Positions 31,941 to 40,119 of a stretch of 64,000 nucleotides of DNA are shown piece by piece. How positions within the stretch are numbered: the stretch's first letter is position 1; each line of letters starts with the position of its first letter. The notes beneath the pieces were generated by a model. That model had not been told where the DNA came from, ran no database searches, and worked only from the letters and a program-made list of their open reading frames with translations. The stretch covers positions 1 to 64,000 of the forward strand of contig JAJPHT010000022.1 of the NCBI GenBank assembly GCA_021325135.1. The letters run 5' to 3'. The DNA is from Pseudomonadota bacterium. Its GTDB lineage: Archaea; Thermoplasmatota; SW-10-69-26; JACQPN01; JAJPHT01. The position numbers and the translations under genes are program-made.

Positions 31941-33366
31941 ATGGCCTCCCGCTGGCTCGGCTTCGGCGTGCTCTCGCTGGGCACGCTCATGATCGTCCTG
32001 GACACGACCATCGTGAACGTCGCGCTCCCCTCGGTGAAGGCGGACCTGGGCTTCTCCGACACGGGCCTCGCCTGGGTCGTGAACGCCTACGTGCTCACCT
32101 TCGGCGGGCTTCTGCTCCTGGGCGGGAGGCTGGGCGACCTGTACGGGCCGCGCCGCCTCTTCCTGGGCGGCATCGCGCTCTTCACCCTCGCTTCCCTCGC
32201 GTGCGGCACCGCGACGACGCAGGCGTTCCTCGTCGCCGCGCGCGCCGTGCAGGGCGTGGGCGGCGCGGTGGTCTCCGCCGTCTCGCTCTCGCTGATCATG
32301 GGCCTCTTCCCCGAGCCGGAAGGGCGCGCGAAGGCCATGGGCTTCTACGGCTTCGTCGCCGCGGGGGGGCGGCAGCCTGGGCGTCCTCCTGGGCGGCCTC
32401 CTCACGCGCGCGCTGAGCTGGCACTGGGTCTTCCTCGTCAACCTGCCCATCGGGATCGCCGTCGCCATCTCCGCCCTCGCGGTCCTCCCCGACACGCGCG
32501 GCCAGACGGGCGCGAGGCGCCTCGACGTCGCGGGCGCCGCCACCGTCACGGCCGCCCTCGTGCTCGCCGTGTACGCGGTCGTCAACGGCGGCGCCTCCGG
32601 CTGGGCCTCGCCGCGCACGCTGGGCCTCCTCGCCGCCGCGGCCGCGCTGCTGGGGGCGTTCCTCCTCGTGGAGACGCGCGTGCGCGACCCGCTGGTGCCG
32701 CTGGGCCTCTTCCGCCTGCGCAACCTCGCGACGGCCAACGCCATCGGCGTCCTCTGGGCCGCCGCCATGTTCGCGTGGTTCTTCCTCGCCGCGCTCTACA
32801 TGCAGCTCGTCCTGGGGTACGATCCCCTCCAGGTGGGGCTGGGCTTCCTCGCGTCCAACGTCATCATGGCCGCCTTCTCCCTGGGCCTCTCCGCGAAGAT
32901 CGTGCTGCGCTTCGGCATCCGGCTGCCCCTCGCCGCGGGGCTCGCCCTCGCCGCCATGGGGCTCCTCCTCTTCGCGCGGGCGCCCGTGGGCGGGACGTTC
33001 CTCGCGGACGTGCTCCCCGGCATGCTCCTCCTGGGCTTCGGCGCCGGCATGGCGTTCAACCCCGTGCTGCTCGCGGCCATGGGCGACGTGTCCCCCGAGG
33101 ACTCGGGGCTCGCCTCGGGCGTCGTCAACACGTCGTTCATGATGGGCGGCGCGCTGGGCCTCGCCATCCTCGCGAGCCTCGCCGCGGCGCGCACGCAGGC
33201 GCTCGCCGCGTCGGGGGCCGCCCCCCTCGCCGCGCTCAACGGGGGCTATCACGCGGCGTTCCTCGCGGGTGCCCTCTGCGCGGGCGCCGCGGCCGCGCTG
33301 GGCGGCACCCTCTTGAGCCCCGCCGCGCCTCCCGCGCCGTCCCCCGCCGCGCCCGCGGAGGTGTGA
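31941..33366 (+). CDS. DHA2-type MFS transporter, interrupted by a one-base frameshift
   Basis: The first frame (31941 to about 32365) encodes MFS helices with the DHA2 signature LDTTIVNVALPSVK and the motif LGDLYGPRR, then runs into non-membrane sequence. The rest of the transporter continues in another frame from about 32370 (SLGVLLGGLLTRALSWHWVFLVNLPIG) to 33366. The break is at a run of seven G (32363-32369), where six would keep GGGSLGVLL in frame. Together they give about 474 residues with many helices, the length of a 14-helix drug exporter (EmrB/QacA type). Either a base-call error, a phase-variable tract or a real pseudogene. Last hydrophobic helices end shortly before 33366. Confidence 0.8.
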
Positions 33367-33369
33367 GCC

Positions 33370-33717
33370 GTGAGCCTCGCCAAGAAGCTGAACCTCAAGG
33401 ACGGCATGAAGGTCCGCGTCGTGGGCAAGCCCAAGGACGTGGACCTGGGCGACGTCGCCGCCACCACGTCCGCCAAGGCCGACGCGATCCTCGTCTTCGT
33501 GCGCATGCTCGACGAGGTCGACGCCCGGTGCGCCCCCATGGTGGAGGCCGCGAGGGAGGACCGCCTCGCATGGGCCGCGTACCCCAAGGCAGGCCAGCTG
33601 GGCACCGACCTCAACCGGGACGTCCTGTGGCGGCACCTCCTCCAGCAGGGCATCCAGGGCGTGCGCCAGGTGGCGCTGGACGACGTGTGGAGCGCGATGC
33701 GCTTCCGCCCGAAATGA
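33370..33717 (+). CDS. DUF3052 family protein
   Basis: This 115-residue protein (GTG start four bases after the transporter stop) begins LAKKLNLKDGMKVRVVGKPKDV and ends with the pattern RVVLWRHLLQ-like DVLWRHLL, GVRQVALDDVWSAMRFRP, which I recognise as the DUF3052 family, common in Actinobacteria. It includes a middle strand ILVFVRMLDEVD and YPKAGQLGTDLNRD. Biochemical function is unknown. The bacterial relatives suggest possible lateral transfer. Confidence 0.72.
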   Translation: MSLAKKLNLKDGMKVRVVGKPKDVDLGDVAATTSAKADAILVFVRMLDEVDARCAPMVEAAREDRLAWAAYPKAGQLGTDLNRDVLWRHLLQQGIQGVRQVALDDVWSAMRFRPK

Positions 33718-34115
33718 AGAAGCGGCCCCCCATCGCTGCGCGCGCCGTGGCCGAGAAGCACCTGCGCCGCAACGGCACGCTGGAGAGCGTGGGACGCAAG
33801 GTCCGCGGCAAGCCCGTCGGCCCGTGGAGGTTCTACCACCACGACGGCAAGACGCTCAAGGCCGCCGGCCGGTTCGACGAGGACGGCCTCTTCACCGGCC
33901 CCTGGAAATGGTACGCCGCCAACGGCGCGGTGCGCCAGGCGGGCCGCTTCGAGAAGGGCCAGCAGGTCGGTCTCTGGAAGCGCTGGTACGGCGGCACCGA
34001 CCAGCTCTGCGACGTCGGGCGCTACGTCGAAGGGAAGCGCGTCGGGCCGTGGACGTTCTACGACCGGAAAGGGGGCGTCCGGCGCAAGCAGGCCTACGCG
34101 CCGAAGAAACGATAG
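33714..34115 (+). CDS. MORN/YwqK-like repeat protein
   Basis: This 133-residue protein carries four repeats of the form GKxVGPWRFYHHDG, GLFTGPWKWYAANG, GQQVGLWKRWYGG and GKRVGPWTFYDRKG, the MORN-like repeat also seen in YwqK antitoxin-type proteins. Very basic ends (MKKRPP, KKR). ATG overlaps the DUF3052 stop (ATGA). Repeat proteins of this kind bind proteins or membranes; no toxin-like partner is evident, so function is open. Confidence 0.75.
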   Translation: MKKRPPIAARAVAEKHLRRNGTLESVGRKVRGKPVGPWRFYHHDGKTLKAAGRFDEDGLFTGPWKWYAANGAVRQAGRFEKGQQVGLWKRWYGGTDQLCDVGRYVEGKRVGPWTFYDRKGGVRRKQAYAPKKR

Positions 34116-34138
34116 CACGAACGCGCTGGGGGTGGAAG

Positions 34139-34211
34139 CGCCGCCTCACGGATTTGAACCGAGGACCTTGGGATTAACAGTCCCACGCTCTACCGGCTAA
34201 GCTAAGGCGGC
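34139..34211 (-). tRNA. tRNA-Asn (GUU)
   Basis: On the minus strand the 7-bp acceptor stem GCCGCCT/AGGCGGC closes a full cloverleaf with D arm, anticodon stem TGGGA/TCCCA around the loop CTGTTAA (anticodon GUU, Asn), variable region and a TTCAAAT T loop. The T stem has one U-U mismatch in my reading. Discriminator base G at 34139, as expected for Asn. CCA is not encoded and no intron is seen. Confidence 0.93.
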
Positions 34212-34296
34212 AAGTGGTGCGGCCCGCTCCCGGGAGCCCGGGGGAGAGTCGCGTCCGGTGGCCGGGCAGAGCGGAAGGCCCTCAAAAGGATTTCTA

Positions 34297-34322
34297 CCCC
34301 CGGGACGCGCGGGTCCCGGGGG
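34297..34322. terminator. 10-bp hairpin after the LEA-like gene
   Basis: CCCCCGGGAC (34297-34306) and GTCCCGGGGG (34313-34322) pair perfectly around a 6-base loop, 10 bases past the stop of the minus-strand gene ending at 34332. On the minus strand a short TTTTG follows some 20 bases later. Likely transcription end or mRNA 3' stabiliser. Confidence 0.6.
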
Positions 34323-34331
34323 CGCGCAGGC

Positions 34332-34931
34332 TTACTTCTCCAGTTCCTCGTCGCTCTTGCCCAGGTCGGTCTTGCGCAGGTCGGGGACGACCGGCGCCGC
34401 CGCCTTGTCCTCGGGGATGGCGTCGCCGACCTGCTGCATGGCGTTCTCCTGGAGGGAGGAGCCGCGCACGTTGCTCATGCCGGAGCCGCCCTGCATGGAG
34501 GAGCCGCCCATGGCGCCCGCGCCGGAGGCGCTTCCGCCCGGCTGCGAGCCGCTGCGGACGGTCTCCTTGACGTGGTCCTTGGTGCGCTTGACCTCCTCGG
34601 CGGTGGTGCCCACGACCTGGCGCGTGGTCTCACCGGCCTTGCTGATGGCCTCCTTGGTGGAGCCGGCGAGGTCGTGCTTCTTGGCCTCCTCGCTGAAGCC
34701 CTTGAGGGCGCCCGCGACGGCGGCGACGCCCTTCTGGACGGTCTCCTTGACCTTGTGCTTGACCTCCTCGGGGCTGGACTCCTTGAAGCGCTTCTCGCTG
34801 GCGCCCATGGTGGAGCCGCCCTGCGAGCCCGTCTCGGCGAAGGTCTCGCCGTAGGGGGTCTCGCGCGTCGCGTTCTCCTGCTCGTTTCCCATCTCGTTGC
34901 CCATGTTGCTCGTGTTCTCGTTGTCTTCCAT
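34332..34931 (-). CDS. Hydrophilic LEA-like protein with amphipathic coil
   Basis: This 199-residue protein has no hydrophobic segment. It is rich in Glu, Lys, Gly, Ser and Met, with a central amphipathic stretch (about residues 50-125: EEVKHKVKETVQKGVAAVAGALKGFSEEAKKH, then EAISKAGETTRQVVGTTAEEVKRTKDHVKETV) resembling 11-mer LEA group 3 or phasin-type helices. Flanks are disordered Gly/Ser/Met. The next gene upstream has a similar coil plus membrane helices. A role in desiccation or stress protection is inferred from composition only. Confidence 0.6.
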   Translation of the reverse strand: MEDNENTSNMGNEMGNEQENATRETPYGETFAETGSQGGSTMGASEKRFKESSPEEVKHKVKETVQKGVAAVAGALKGFSEEAKKHDLAGSTKEAISKAGETTRQVVGTTAEEVKRTKDHVKETVRSGSQPGGSASGAGAMGGSSMQGGSGMSNVRGSSLQENAMQQVGDAIPEDKAAAPVVPDLRKTDLGKSDEELEK

Positions 34932-34943
34932 CGTCAGTTCACC

Positions 34944-35747
34944 TCAGAAGCCTGCCCGGCCGCGGCCCGCGAAGGCCTCGCGGGCGGGGCGGCCCACGTA
35001 GCGGATCTCCTCGCGCGAGCGCTGGAGCCTCCGGCGCGTCTCCGCCTTCGCGTGCGCGGCGCGGCTGCGCGCCACGCCCCACGCGACCAGCGCGATCACG
35101 ACGTCGATCCCGACGGTGATCCACGTGCCGGCGGGGTCGAAGAGGAGCTTGTTGAGCCCCGCGATGAGGGCGATGTGCAGGATGATCCACGCGGTCAGCG
35201 CGACGACGCCCAGGAGGACGCCCATGGAGATGGACGTCGTGAGGCCGCTCCACCAGGCGCCCGCGGCGGCCTTCAGCTCGCGGCCCACCTTGCGCGGCGC
35301 GGCGCGGGCCCGGCGGCCGGACTCGGCCACCGCGTCGGCGCGGACCCTCACCTCCTCCTTGAACGTCGAGGCCGCGTCCTTCGCGTCCTCGATCCTCTCG
35401 CTCACCGCGTAGGAGACGTCCTGCGCGGTGGCCTTCACGGCGTCGGTCGCGCGGCCGGCCGCTTCCGCGGTCGCCTCGCCCGCGCGCTTGACGCCGCGGC
35501 CCACCATGCGCATCTCGGGCGTCGCGGCCTGCGTGGCGCCCTCCTCGGCCGCGGCCCGGACGACCTTGCCGGCCTCCTGCACGCTCTCCTGGGCGTCGCG
35601 GCCCAGGTCGTTCTCCTCCAGCGCCTCGACGAAGCCCTCGATGGCCCCTGCGAGGGCGGCGGCGAAGCGACGCGCGCTCTCCTCGGCTTCGCGCCGCACC
35701 GATTCGTAGTCCGTGCTCTCGACGTCGTCGTCCGGAATGCGAGTCAC
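34944..35747 (-). CDS. Membrane-anchored LEA/apolipophorin-like coil protein
   Basis: This 267-residue protein begins with an acidic stretch, then a long Ala/Glu/Arg amphipathic coil (about residues 18-160: SVRREAEESARRFAAALAGAIEGF, AVSERIEDAKDAAS) and two membrane helices (TTSISMGVLLGVVALTAWIILHIALIAGL and ITVGIDVVIALVAWGVA), ending in a basic tail. The coil resembles the downstream 34332-34931 protein, 12 bases away, so they probably form one operon and may act together at the membrane. Function unknown. Confidence 0.62.
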   Translation of the reverse strand: MTRIPDDDVESTDYESVRREAEESARRFAAALAGAIEGFVEALEENDLGRDAQESVQEAGKVVRAAAEEGATQAATPEMRMVGRGVKRAGEATAEAAGRATDAVKATAQDVSYAVSERIEDAKDAASTFKEEVRVRADAVAESGRRARAAPRKVGRELKAAAGAWWSGLTTSISMGVLLGVVALTAWIILHIALIAGLNKLLFDPAGTWITVGIDVVIALVAWGVARSRAAHAKAETRRRLQRSREEIRYVGRPAREAFAGRGRAGF

Positions 35748-35797
35748 CTCGTGATGCCGCTTGGTCGTCCGGAAGCGGGCTTAGCCGTTCTGGCCGC

Positions 35798-37543
35798 GTG
35801 GCCGGTGTGGTTTCGGCGCGCCGGCCGAGCGGACGTAGCGGGGGGCGCTCCCTCCACGCGCGCTTGACGCCCTCCTCGCCGCTCACTGCCGAGCAGTCCG
35901 CCGCCGTGCGCTGCGCGGCGCACGCGCTGGAGATCCGCGCGGGAGCGGGCACCGGCAAGACGCACACGCTCGCGCACCGCGTGGCGCACCTCGCGCCCGC
36001 GCCGGCGCAGCAGGCGCGCGTCCTCGTCGTCACCTTCACCCGGGAGGCGACCGCGGGCCTCCAGCGGCGCCTCTCTCTTCTCTTGGGCCGCGACCACCTG
36101 GTGCGCGTCGTCTCGTTCCACCAATGGGCCGCGCGGGAGCTTCCCCCCGAGGAGCGCCGCTTCCTCGGCGACGCGGAGGCGCGCAAGGCGATCCACGAGG
36201 GGATCGCGCGGGCGCGCCCCGGCCCCGGCCTGCGCCGCGCGCTGGGCGTCTCCGCCGCGGGCAACGACGACGTCGCGGGCCGCCTCCTGGGCGCGCTCTC
36301 CTTCGTGAAGAACGCGCAGACCACGCTGGGCTCCGCGCTGGAGGGCGCCCTCTCGGGCCTCGCCCCGTGGCGCGACGAGCTGGAGACGATATCAGAGACC
36401 TACGAGCGCCGCAAGGGCGATCGCCTGGACTACGACGACCTCCTCATCGCGTTCCGCGACCGGCTGCGCGGCAGCGCCGCGTTCCGCTCGGGCGTCGTCT
36501 CGCGCCTCGACCACGTCCTCGTCGACGAGTACCAGGACGTGAACGCCATCCAGGCGCAGGCGGTGCATCTTGTGACCGCGGGCCCCGGGGGCGCGCGCGC
36601 CACGGTGGTGGGCGACGCGCGGCAGAGCATCTACGGCTTCCGCGGCGGCGCGCCCCGGCACCTGGAGGACTTCCTGGCGCCCTACGGCAAGCGCGGCAAG
36701 CGGCTCGCCCTCACCGTGAGCTTCCGCAGCGACCGCGCGCTCGTGGAGGCCGGCAACCGCGCGCTGCCCACCGCGTTCCCGCTGCGCGCGCGGCGCGGGG
36801 CGGCGCGCGGCGAGGCGCCCGAGGTCCGCGCGTGCGAGGACCCGCGCGACGAGGCGCGCGTCCTGGCCGACCACGTGGAGGCGCTGCTGGCGGAAGGGGC
36901 GGACCCGCGCGAGATCGTCGTGCTATCACGCGCGCGGCACCTCGCCCTGCCCTACCAGGAGGAGGTGGTCGCGCGGCGCGCCGACGAGGCCTGGGCCGAG
37001 GACCACCCCGGCGCCATGGCGGACGCCATCGACGCCTTCCTCGTGGCCGCGCGCCGGCGCCGCGCCGCGCTGGACCCGTGGGCCGCCGCGCAGGAGGGCG
37101 AGCTGGGCCGCGCCGCGCGCATCCTCGCCCGCCGCGCCCGCAGCCAGGCGCTCCCCGCGCGCCCCACCGCCGCGCGCCTCCTCGCGCTCCCCCGCGGCGA
37201 GGACCTCTTCCACGTGAAGGCCATGACCATCCACGCCGCCAAGGGGCTGGAGTGGGACCACGTCCTCCTCGCGGGCGCGCGCGAGGGCGGCCTCCCCAGC
37301 GACCACGCGCTCCAGGCGCCCGAGGGCGTGCGCGACGCCCTCGTCGAGGAGGAGCGCCGCCTCCTCTACGTCGCCCTCACGCGGGCGCGCAGGAGCTTCC
37401 TCGCCACGTGGCCGCGCCTGGGCGAGCGCCGCGCGCACGCGCCGTGCCGCTGGCTGGAGACGCTGGAGAGAGGGCGCGCGCCGGAGCCGATGCCGGCCCG
37501 GTCGTCCCCGCCACGAGGGGCCATCCACCTGAAGGCTCTTTGA
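35798..37543 (+). CDS. Short UvrD/PcrA-type superfamily 1 helicase
   Basis: This 581-residue ATPase has SF1A motifs: Q motif LTAEQSAAV, Walker A GAGTGKTH (residues 49-56), VVTFTREA (Ia), LVDEYQDVN (II), VVGDARQSIYGFRGG (III), VSFRSDRALVEAGN (IV), MTIHAAKGLEWDHVLLAG (V) and EERRLLYVALTRARR (VI). It is shorter than PcrA/UvrD (about 720), with reduced 1B and 2B domains and no nuclease domain, and may start downstream near 35864. The adjacent SLATT gene starts 23 bases after it on the same strand. It could be a repair helicase or part of a defence pair. Confidence 0.87.
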   Translation: MAGVVSARRPSGRSGGRSLHARLTPSSPLTAEQSAAVRCAAHALEIRAGAGTGKTHTLAHRVAHLAPAPAQQARVLVVTFTREATAGLQRRLSLLLGRDHLVRVVSFHQWAARELPPEERRFLGDAEARKAIHEGIARARPGPGLRRALGVSAAGNDDVAGRLLGALSFVKNAQTTLGSALEGALSGLAPWRDELETISETYERRKGDRLDYDDLLIAFRDRLRGSAAFRSGVVSRLDHVLVDEYQDVNAIQAQAVHLVTAGPGGARATVVGDARQSIYGFRGGAPRHLEDFLAPYGKRGKRLALTVSFRSDRALVEAGNRALPTAFPLRARRGAARGEAPEVRACEDPRDEARVLADHVEALLAEGADPREIVVLSRARHLALPYQEEVVARRADEAWAEDHPGAMADAIDAFLVAARRRRAALDPWAAAQEGELGRAARILARRARSQALPARPTAARLLALPRGEDLFHVKAMTIHAAKGLEWDHVLLAGAREGGLPSDHALQAPEGVRDALVEEERRLLYVALTRARRSFLATWPRLGERRAHAPCRWLETLERGRAPEPMPARSSPPRGAIHLKAL

Positions 37544-37566
37544 GGGGCCGTTCTGTTACACGCCGC

Positions 37567-38184
37567 ATGCCGGAGACCGTGACACCCGCCCAAGCCATCC
37601 GCAACCTGCTCGAGATCCAGAAGAAGGAGTGGGCGGGACGCCTGGGCTCCGTGGAGGGGCGCTACTCGCACTACGTCGGGCTGGCCGCCGACCGCGCGCA
37701 GTGGTACGCCGAGAAGCGCGTGAAGCATCGGCGCGTGGGGCGCGGGCTGAGGTTCGCCGCCATCCTCCTGGGCATCCTCGCCGGGCTCGTCCCCCTCGTG
37801 GCGCCGCTCACGATCCCCCTGGGGAAGTCGACCACGCTCACCATCCTGGCGATCCACGCCACCATCCCGCTCGCGGTGGCCGCGGGGCTCGTGCTGCTGG
37901 ACAAGTTCTTCGGCTTCTCCACGACGTGGCTGCGCTTCGTCCAGACCGAGCAGGCCATCGTGAGCCTCGCCGACAAGTTCCAGGCCGACTGGCAGAAGCG
38001 CAGCGAAGGGTGGACCGCCCCCATGGACGCCGCCCAGCGCGCCGAGGCCGGCAAGCTCATCGAGGAGTTCGTCGGGCGCATCGACGCGCTCGTGCAGAAG
38101 GAGACGAACGTCTGGATCGCGGAGTTCACGGGCGCCATGGCGCACATGGACGAGAGCGCCTCGGGCGCGAAGACGCCTGCGTGA
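37567..38184 (+). CDS. SLATT-domain two-helix membrane protein (putative conflict effector)
   Basis: This 205-residue protein has a cytosolic N-terminal helix (RNLLEIQKKEWAGRLGSVEGRYSHYV), then AQWYAEKRVKHRRVGRGLRFAAIL, two membrane helices separated by a short loop (LLGILAGLVPLVAP, ATIPLAVAAGLVLLDKFFGF), and STTWLRFVQTEQAIVSLADKFQADW. The WYxxK basic region, paired helices and FFGFSTTWLR...W pattern match the SLATT family, predicted pore-forming effectors tied to nucleotide-sensing or other defence systems. No SMODS, SLOG or TIR partner is seen nearby; the neighbour is a UvrD-type helicase. SLATT assignment is by pattern and is fairly confident. Confidence 0.72.
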   Translation: MPETVTPAQAIRNLLEIQKKEWAGRLGSVEGRYSHYVGLAADRAQWYAEKRVKHRRVGRGLRFAAILLGILAGLVPLVAPLTIPLGKSTTLTILAIHATIPLAVAAGLVLLDKFFGFSTTWLRFVQTEQAIVSLADKFQADWQKRSEGWTAPMDAAQRAEAGKLIEEFVGRIDALVQKETNVWIAEFTGAMAHMDESASGAKTPA

Positions 38185-38267
38185 GAACCGCGCAGAGACG
38201 AGTCCTGCCGGATTCGGCTGATCCGTGTCTGCGCCTGCGCTTCGCCATCTTCGATGGCCCGGTGTAG

Positions 38268-38352
38268 TGCGCAGATACGGATTTGAACCGTAGAATCCCT
38301 AAGGAACTAGCCCCTCAAGCTAGCACCGTTGGCCAGGCTTGGTTATCTGCGC
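38268..38352 (-). tRNA. tRNA-Leu (GAG)
   Basis: The minus strand folds into a class II tRNA: acceptor stem GCGCAGA/TCTGCGC, D arm, anticodon stem CTAGC/GCTAG around TTGAGGG (anticodon GAG, Leu CUY codons), a long variable arm and the T arm TACGG-TTCAAAT-CCGTA. Discriminator A at 38268 fits Leu. CCA is not encoded. A 17-base promoter-like word at 38391-38407 also precedes the eS8 gene. Confidence 0.94.
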
Positions 38353-38390
38353 GGATGCGATCCCCTGAGGTTGGGGGGTATGCCTGGAAA

Positions 38391-38407
38391 CCCGTTCCCC
38401 TATTTGA
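38391..38407 (-). promoter_or_regulatory. Promoter element of tRNA-Leu shared with eS8
   Basis: CCCGTTCCCCTATTTGA (minus strand TCAAATAGGGGAACGGG) lies 39-55 bases before the tRNA-Leu 5' end and is identical to 45779-45795 before the eS8 gene. The TCAAATA part reads as a TATA-like box on the minus strand. Confidence 0.6.
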
Positions 38408-38420
38408 AAAATGGGGTCGC

Positions 38421-38948
38421 TCAGACGGGGACGACGCCCACGAAGAGGGCGAAGGCGAGGACGAGGAGCGTCGCGACGGTCACGACGGGCATGAACGGGT
38501 ACGCGGCCTTGCCGCGCCCCAGGAGCCTCGCGGCGGGCCAGGCCAGGAGCTTGAGCGCGACGAAGTAGAGGACCACGAGGAGGGGCGGGAAGAGGGCGGC
38601 CGCCGCGACGCAGGCCGCGACGTCCGCGGTGGCGAGGCGCAGCCAGAGGCCGATGGCGCGGTGGCTCAGGAGCGCGAAGAGGACGATGAGGCCCCACTTG
38701 GCGAAGAAGGGCGCGCCGGGGCGGAAGTCGACGGCCCAGACGTGGATCGCCAGGAGGACGACGGCGAAGGCCCACCAGACGTCCATGAACTCGCGCTGCG
38801 CCGACATGTGCTTCACGTCGGAGAGCGTGGCCACCACGAAGGAGCCCAGGAGGAAGAAGAGGCCGTCCACCTCCAGGGGCGAGAGGTCCCACGCCACGAA
38901 GGGCGAGAGCGCGTCGAGCACGCTCCGGCGATCCTCCGGGCGCGCCAT
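38421..38948 (-). CDS. Integral membrane protein of unknown family
   Basis: This protein of about 175 residues has five or so hydrophobic helices (VDGLFFLLGSFVVATL, VWWAFAVVLLAIHVWAV, WGLIVLFALLSHRAIGLWL, VAACVAAAALFPPLLVVLYFVALKLLAW, VVTVATLLVLAFALFVGVV). The ATG at 38948 (ARPEDRRSVLDALSPFV) is my choice inside a longer open frame. No conserved family is recognised. It lies between the tRNA-Leu promoter and the divergent pilin genes. Confidence 0.6.
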   Translation of the reverse strand: MARPEDRRSVLDALSPFVAWDLSPLEVDGLFFLLGSFVVATLSDVKHMSAQREFMDVWWAFAVVLLAIHVWAVDFRPGAPFFAKWGLIVLFALLSHRAIGLWLRLATADVAACVAAAALFPPLLVVLYFVALKLLAWPAARLLGRGKAAYPFMPVVTVATLLVLAFALFVGVVPV

Positions 38949-39069
38949 GAACGCGTCGAATCGCGTTCGGAGACGCGCGCGCGGCGCGCCGCTCCCCGCG
39001 ATAGCATTTTGGGTCCGCCAGGCCGGGAGACGGGGGAACGACGCCGGGGTTCCCTGTCGCCCGACCGTG

Positions 39070-39080
39070 GTCTTATATAG
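39070..39080 (+). promoter_or_regulatory. TATA box of the pilin genes
   Basis: TCTTATATAGG about 60 bases before the first pilin ATG gives an expected leader of roughly 35 bases. It is among the best TATA matches in the window, fitting strong expression. Confidence 0.6.
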
Positions 39081-39137
39081 GCCCTGCAACCGAGCAACCC
39101 GGCGAGTTGGGTTTCGGCCCGCTCGGAGGACCAAACG

Positions 39138-39617
39138 ATGAAAGCGAACCAGAAGTTCCTGGCTGGCGACGATGAGGCTGTTTCCCCGGTCATCGCCGTG
39201 ATCCTGATGGTGGCCATCACCGTCGTGCTCGCGGCGACCGTCTACGTCTGGGTATCCGGCTTCGGCGCCCAGAGCGGCAACCCGCAGAAGAGCATGTCGC
39301 TCACCAGCGCGGGCGCCCTGTCGGGCGGCTTCAAGACGTACAGCGTCGCGTCGAGCACCACCGGCATGAAGTACGGTGACATCTCGGTCACGCTCAACGG
39401 CGCGACCTTCGCCATGGACGCCACCGTCGCGTGCGCGAGCCCCCAGACCATCCCGACCGCCAGCCAGTACCTGGCGTGCACGGGCACGACGCGCCACGTC
39501 GCGGGCGACGTCATCAGCGCGGGCGACGTCATCTCGCTGCGCGCCTCGAGCGGCGACACGCTGCGCATCCTCGACTCGCAGGCGAACGCGGTCATCCTGA
39601 CCCTGACGGTGGGCTGA
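39138..39617 (+). CDS. Archaeal type IV pilin-like protein 1
   Basis: This 159-residue protein has a short basic leader, a prepilin-peptidase-type site (GDDEAVSPVIAV) and an 18-residue hydrophobic helix (VILMVAITVVLAATVYVWVSGF), the class III signal of archaeal pilins/archaellin-like proteins. The rest is a Ser/Thr-rich beta domain ending SGDTLRILDSQANAVILTLTVG. The next gene is a paralogue 13 bases downstream; the two share 71 identical bases over the signal helix. Probably a surface pilus subunit; no pilus assembly ATPase lies in the window. Confidence 0.86.
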   Translation: MKANQKFLAGDDEAVSPVIAVILMVAITVVLAATVYVWVSGFGAQSGNPQKSMSLTSAGALSGGFKTYSVASSTTGMKYGDISVTLNGATFAMDATVACASPQTIPTASQYLACTGTTRHVAGDVISAGDVISLRASSGDTLRILDSQANAVILTLTVG

Positions 39618-39630
39618 GGGAGTTGATCTC

Positions 39631-40119
39631 TTGAAGGCCAACCGCAAGTTCCGCATGGACGACGACGGCGTCTCCCCGGTCATCGCCGTGATCCTGATGG
39701 TGGCCATCACCGTCGTGCTCGCGGCGACCGTCTACGTCTGGGTGTCGGGATTCGGCGCCCAGTCGAGCTCGCCGCAGAAGAGCATCGCGCTCACCAGCGC
39801 GGCCGCGCTCAGCGGCGGCAAGAAGACGTACACCATCGCCTCGTCGACGAGCACCATCAAGTACAGCGACATCCGCGTCACGGTGAACGGCGTGCAGCAG
39901 GACCTCACGCAGACGAGCCCCGGCACGGCCGGCGCCTGCTCCACGACGCCCGCGGCGGCCACGCTCTTCGTGGCGTGCGCGCAGAACGCCGAGGCGCTCA
40001 ACGCGACGATCATCCACGCCGGCGACACGCTGACGCTGGGTGGCGTCAGCTCGGGCCAGACGCTGCGCATCCTGGACTCCCAGGCCAACGCGGTGATGCT
40101 GACCCTGACCATCGGGTGA
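39631..40119 (+). CDS. Archaeal type IV pilin-like protein 2
   Basis: This 162-residue paralogue of the preceding gene starts with TTG at 39631 after a GAGGGAG site. Its signal (DDDGVSPVIAVILMVAITVVLAATVYVWV) is identical in DNA over 71 bases with copy 1, while the globular part diverges (about half of positions) but keeps the final LRILDSQANAV. This suggests duplication with conversion or strong constraint on the assembly helix. Co-transcribed with copy 1, giving two pilin types for one fibre or two fibres. Confidence 0.86.
   Translation: MKANRKFRMDDDGVSPVIAVILMVAITVVLAATVYVWVSGFGAQSSSPQKSIALTSAAALSGGKKTYTIASSTSTIKYSDIRVTVNGVQQDLTQTSPGTAGACSTTPAAATLFVACAQNAEALNATIIHAGDTLTLGGVSSGQTLRILDSQANAVMLTLTIG

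Noticed and set aside
33714..34115. Antitoxin of a toxin-antitoxin pair (YwqK-like)
   Set aside because: No toxin-like gene is adjacent; the upstream partner is DUF3052. The repeats alone do not support it.
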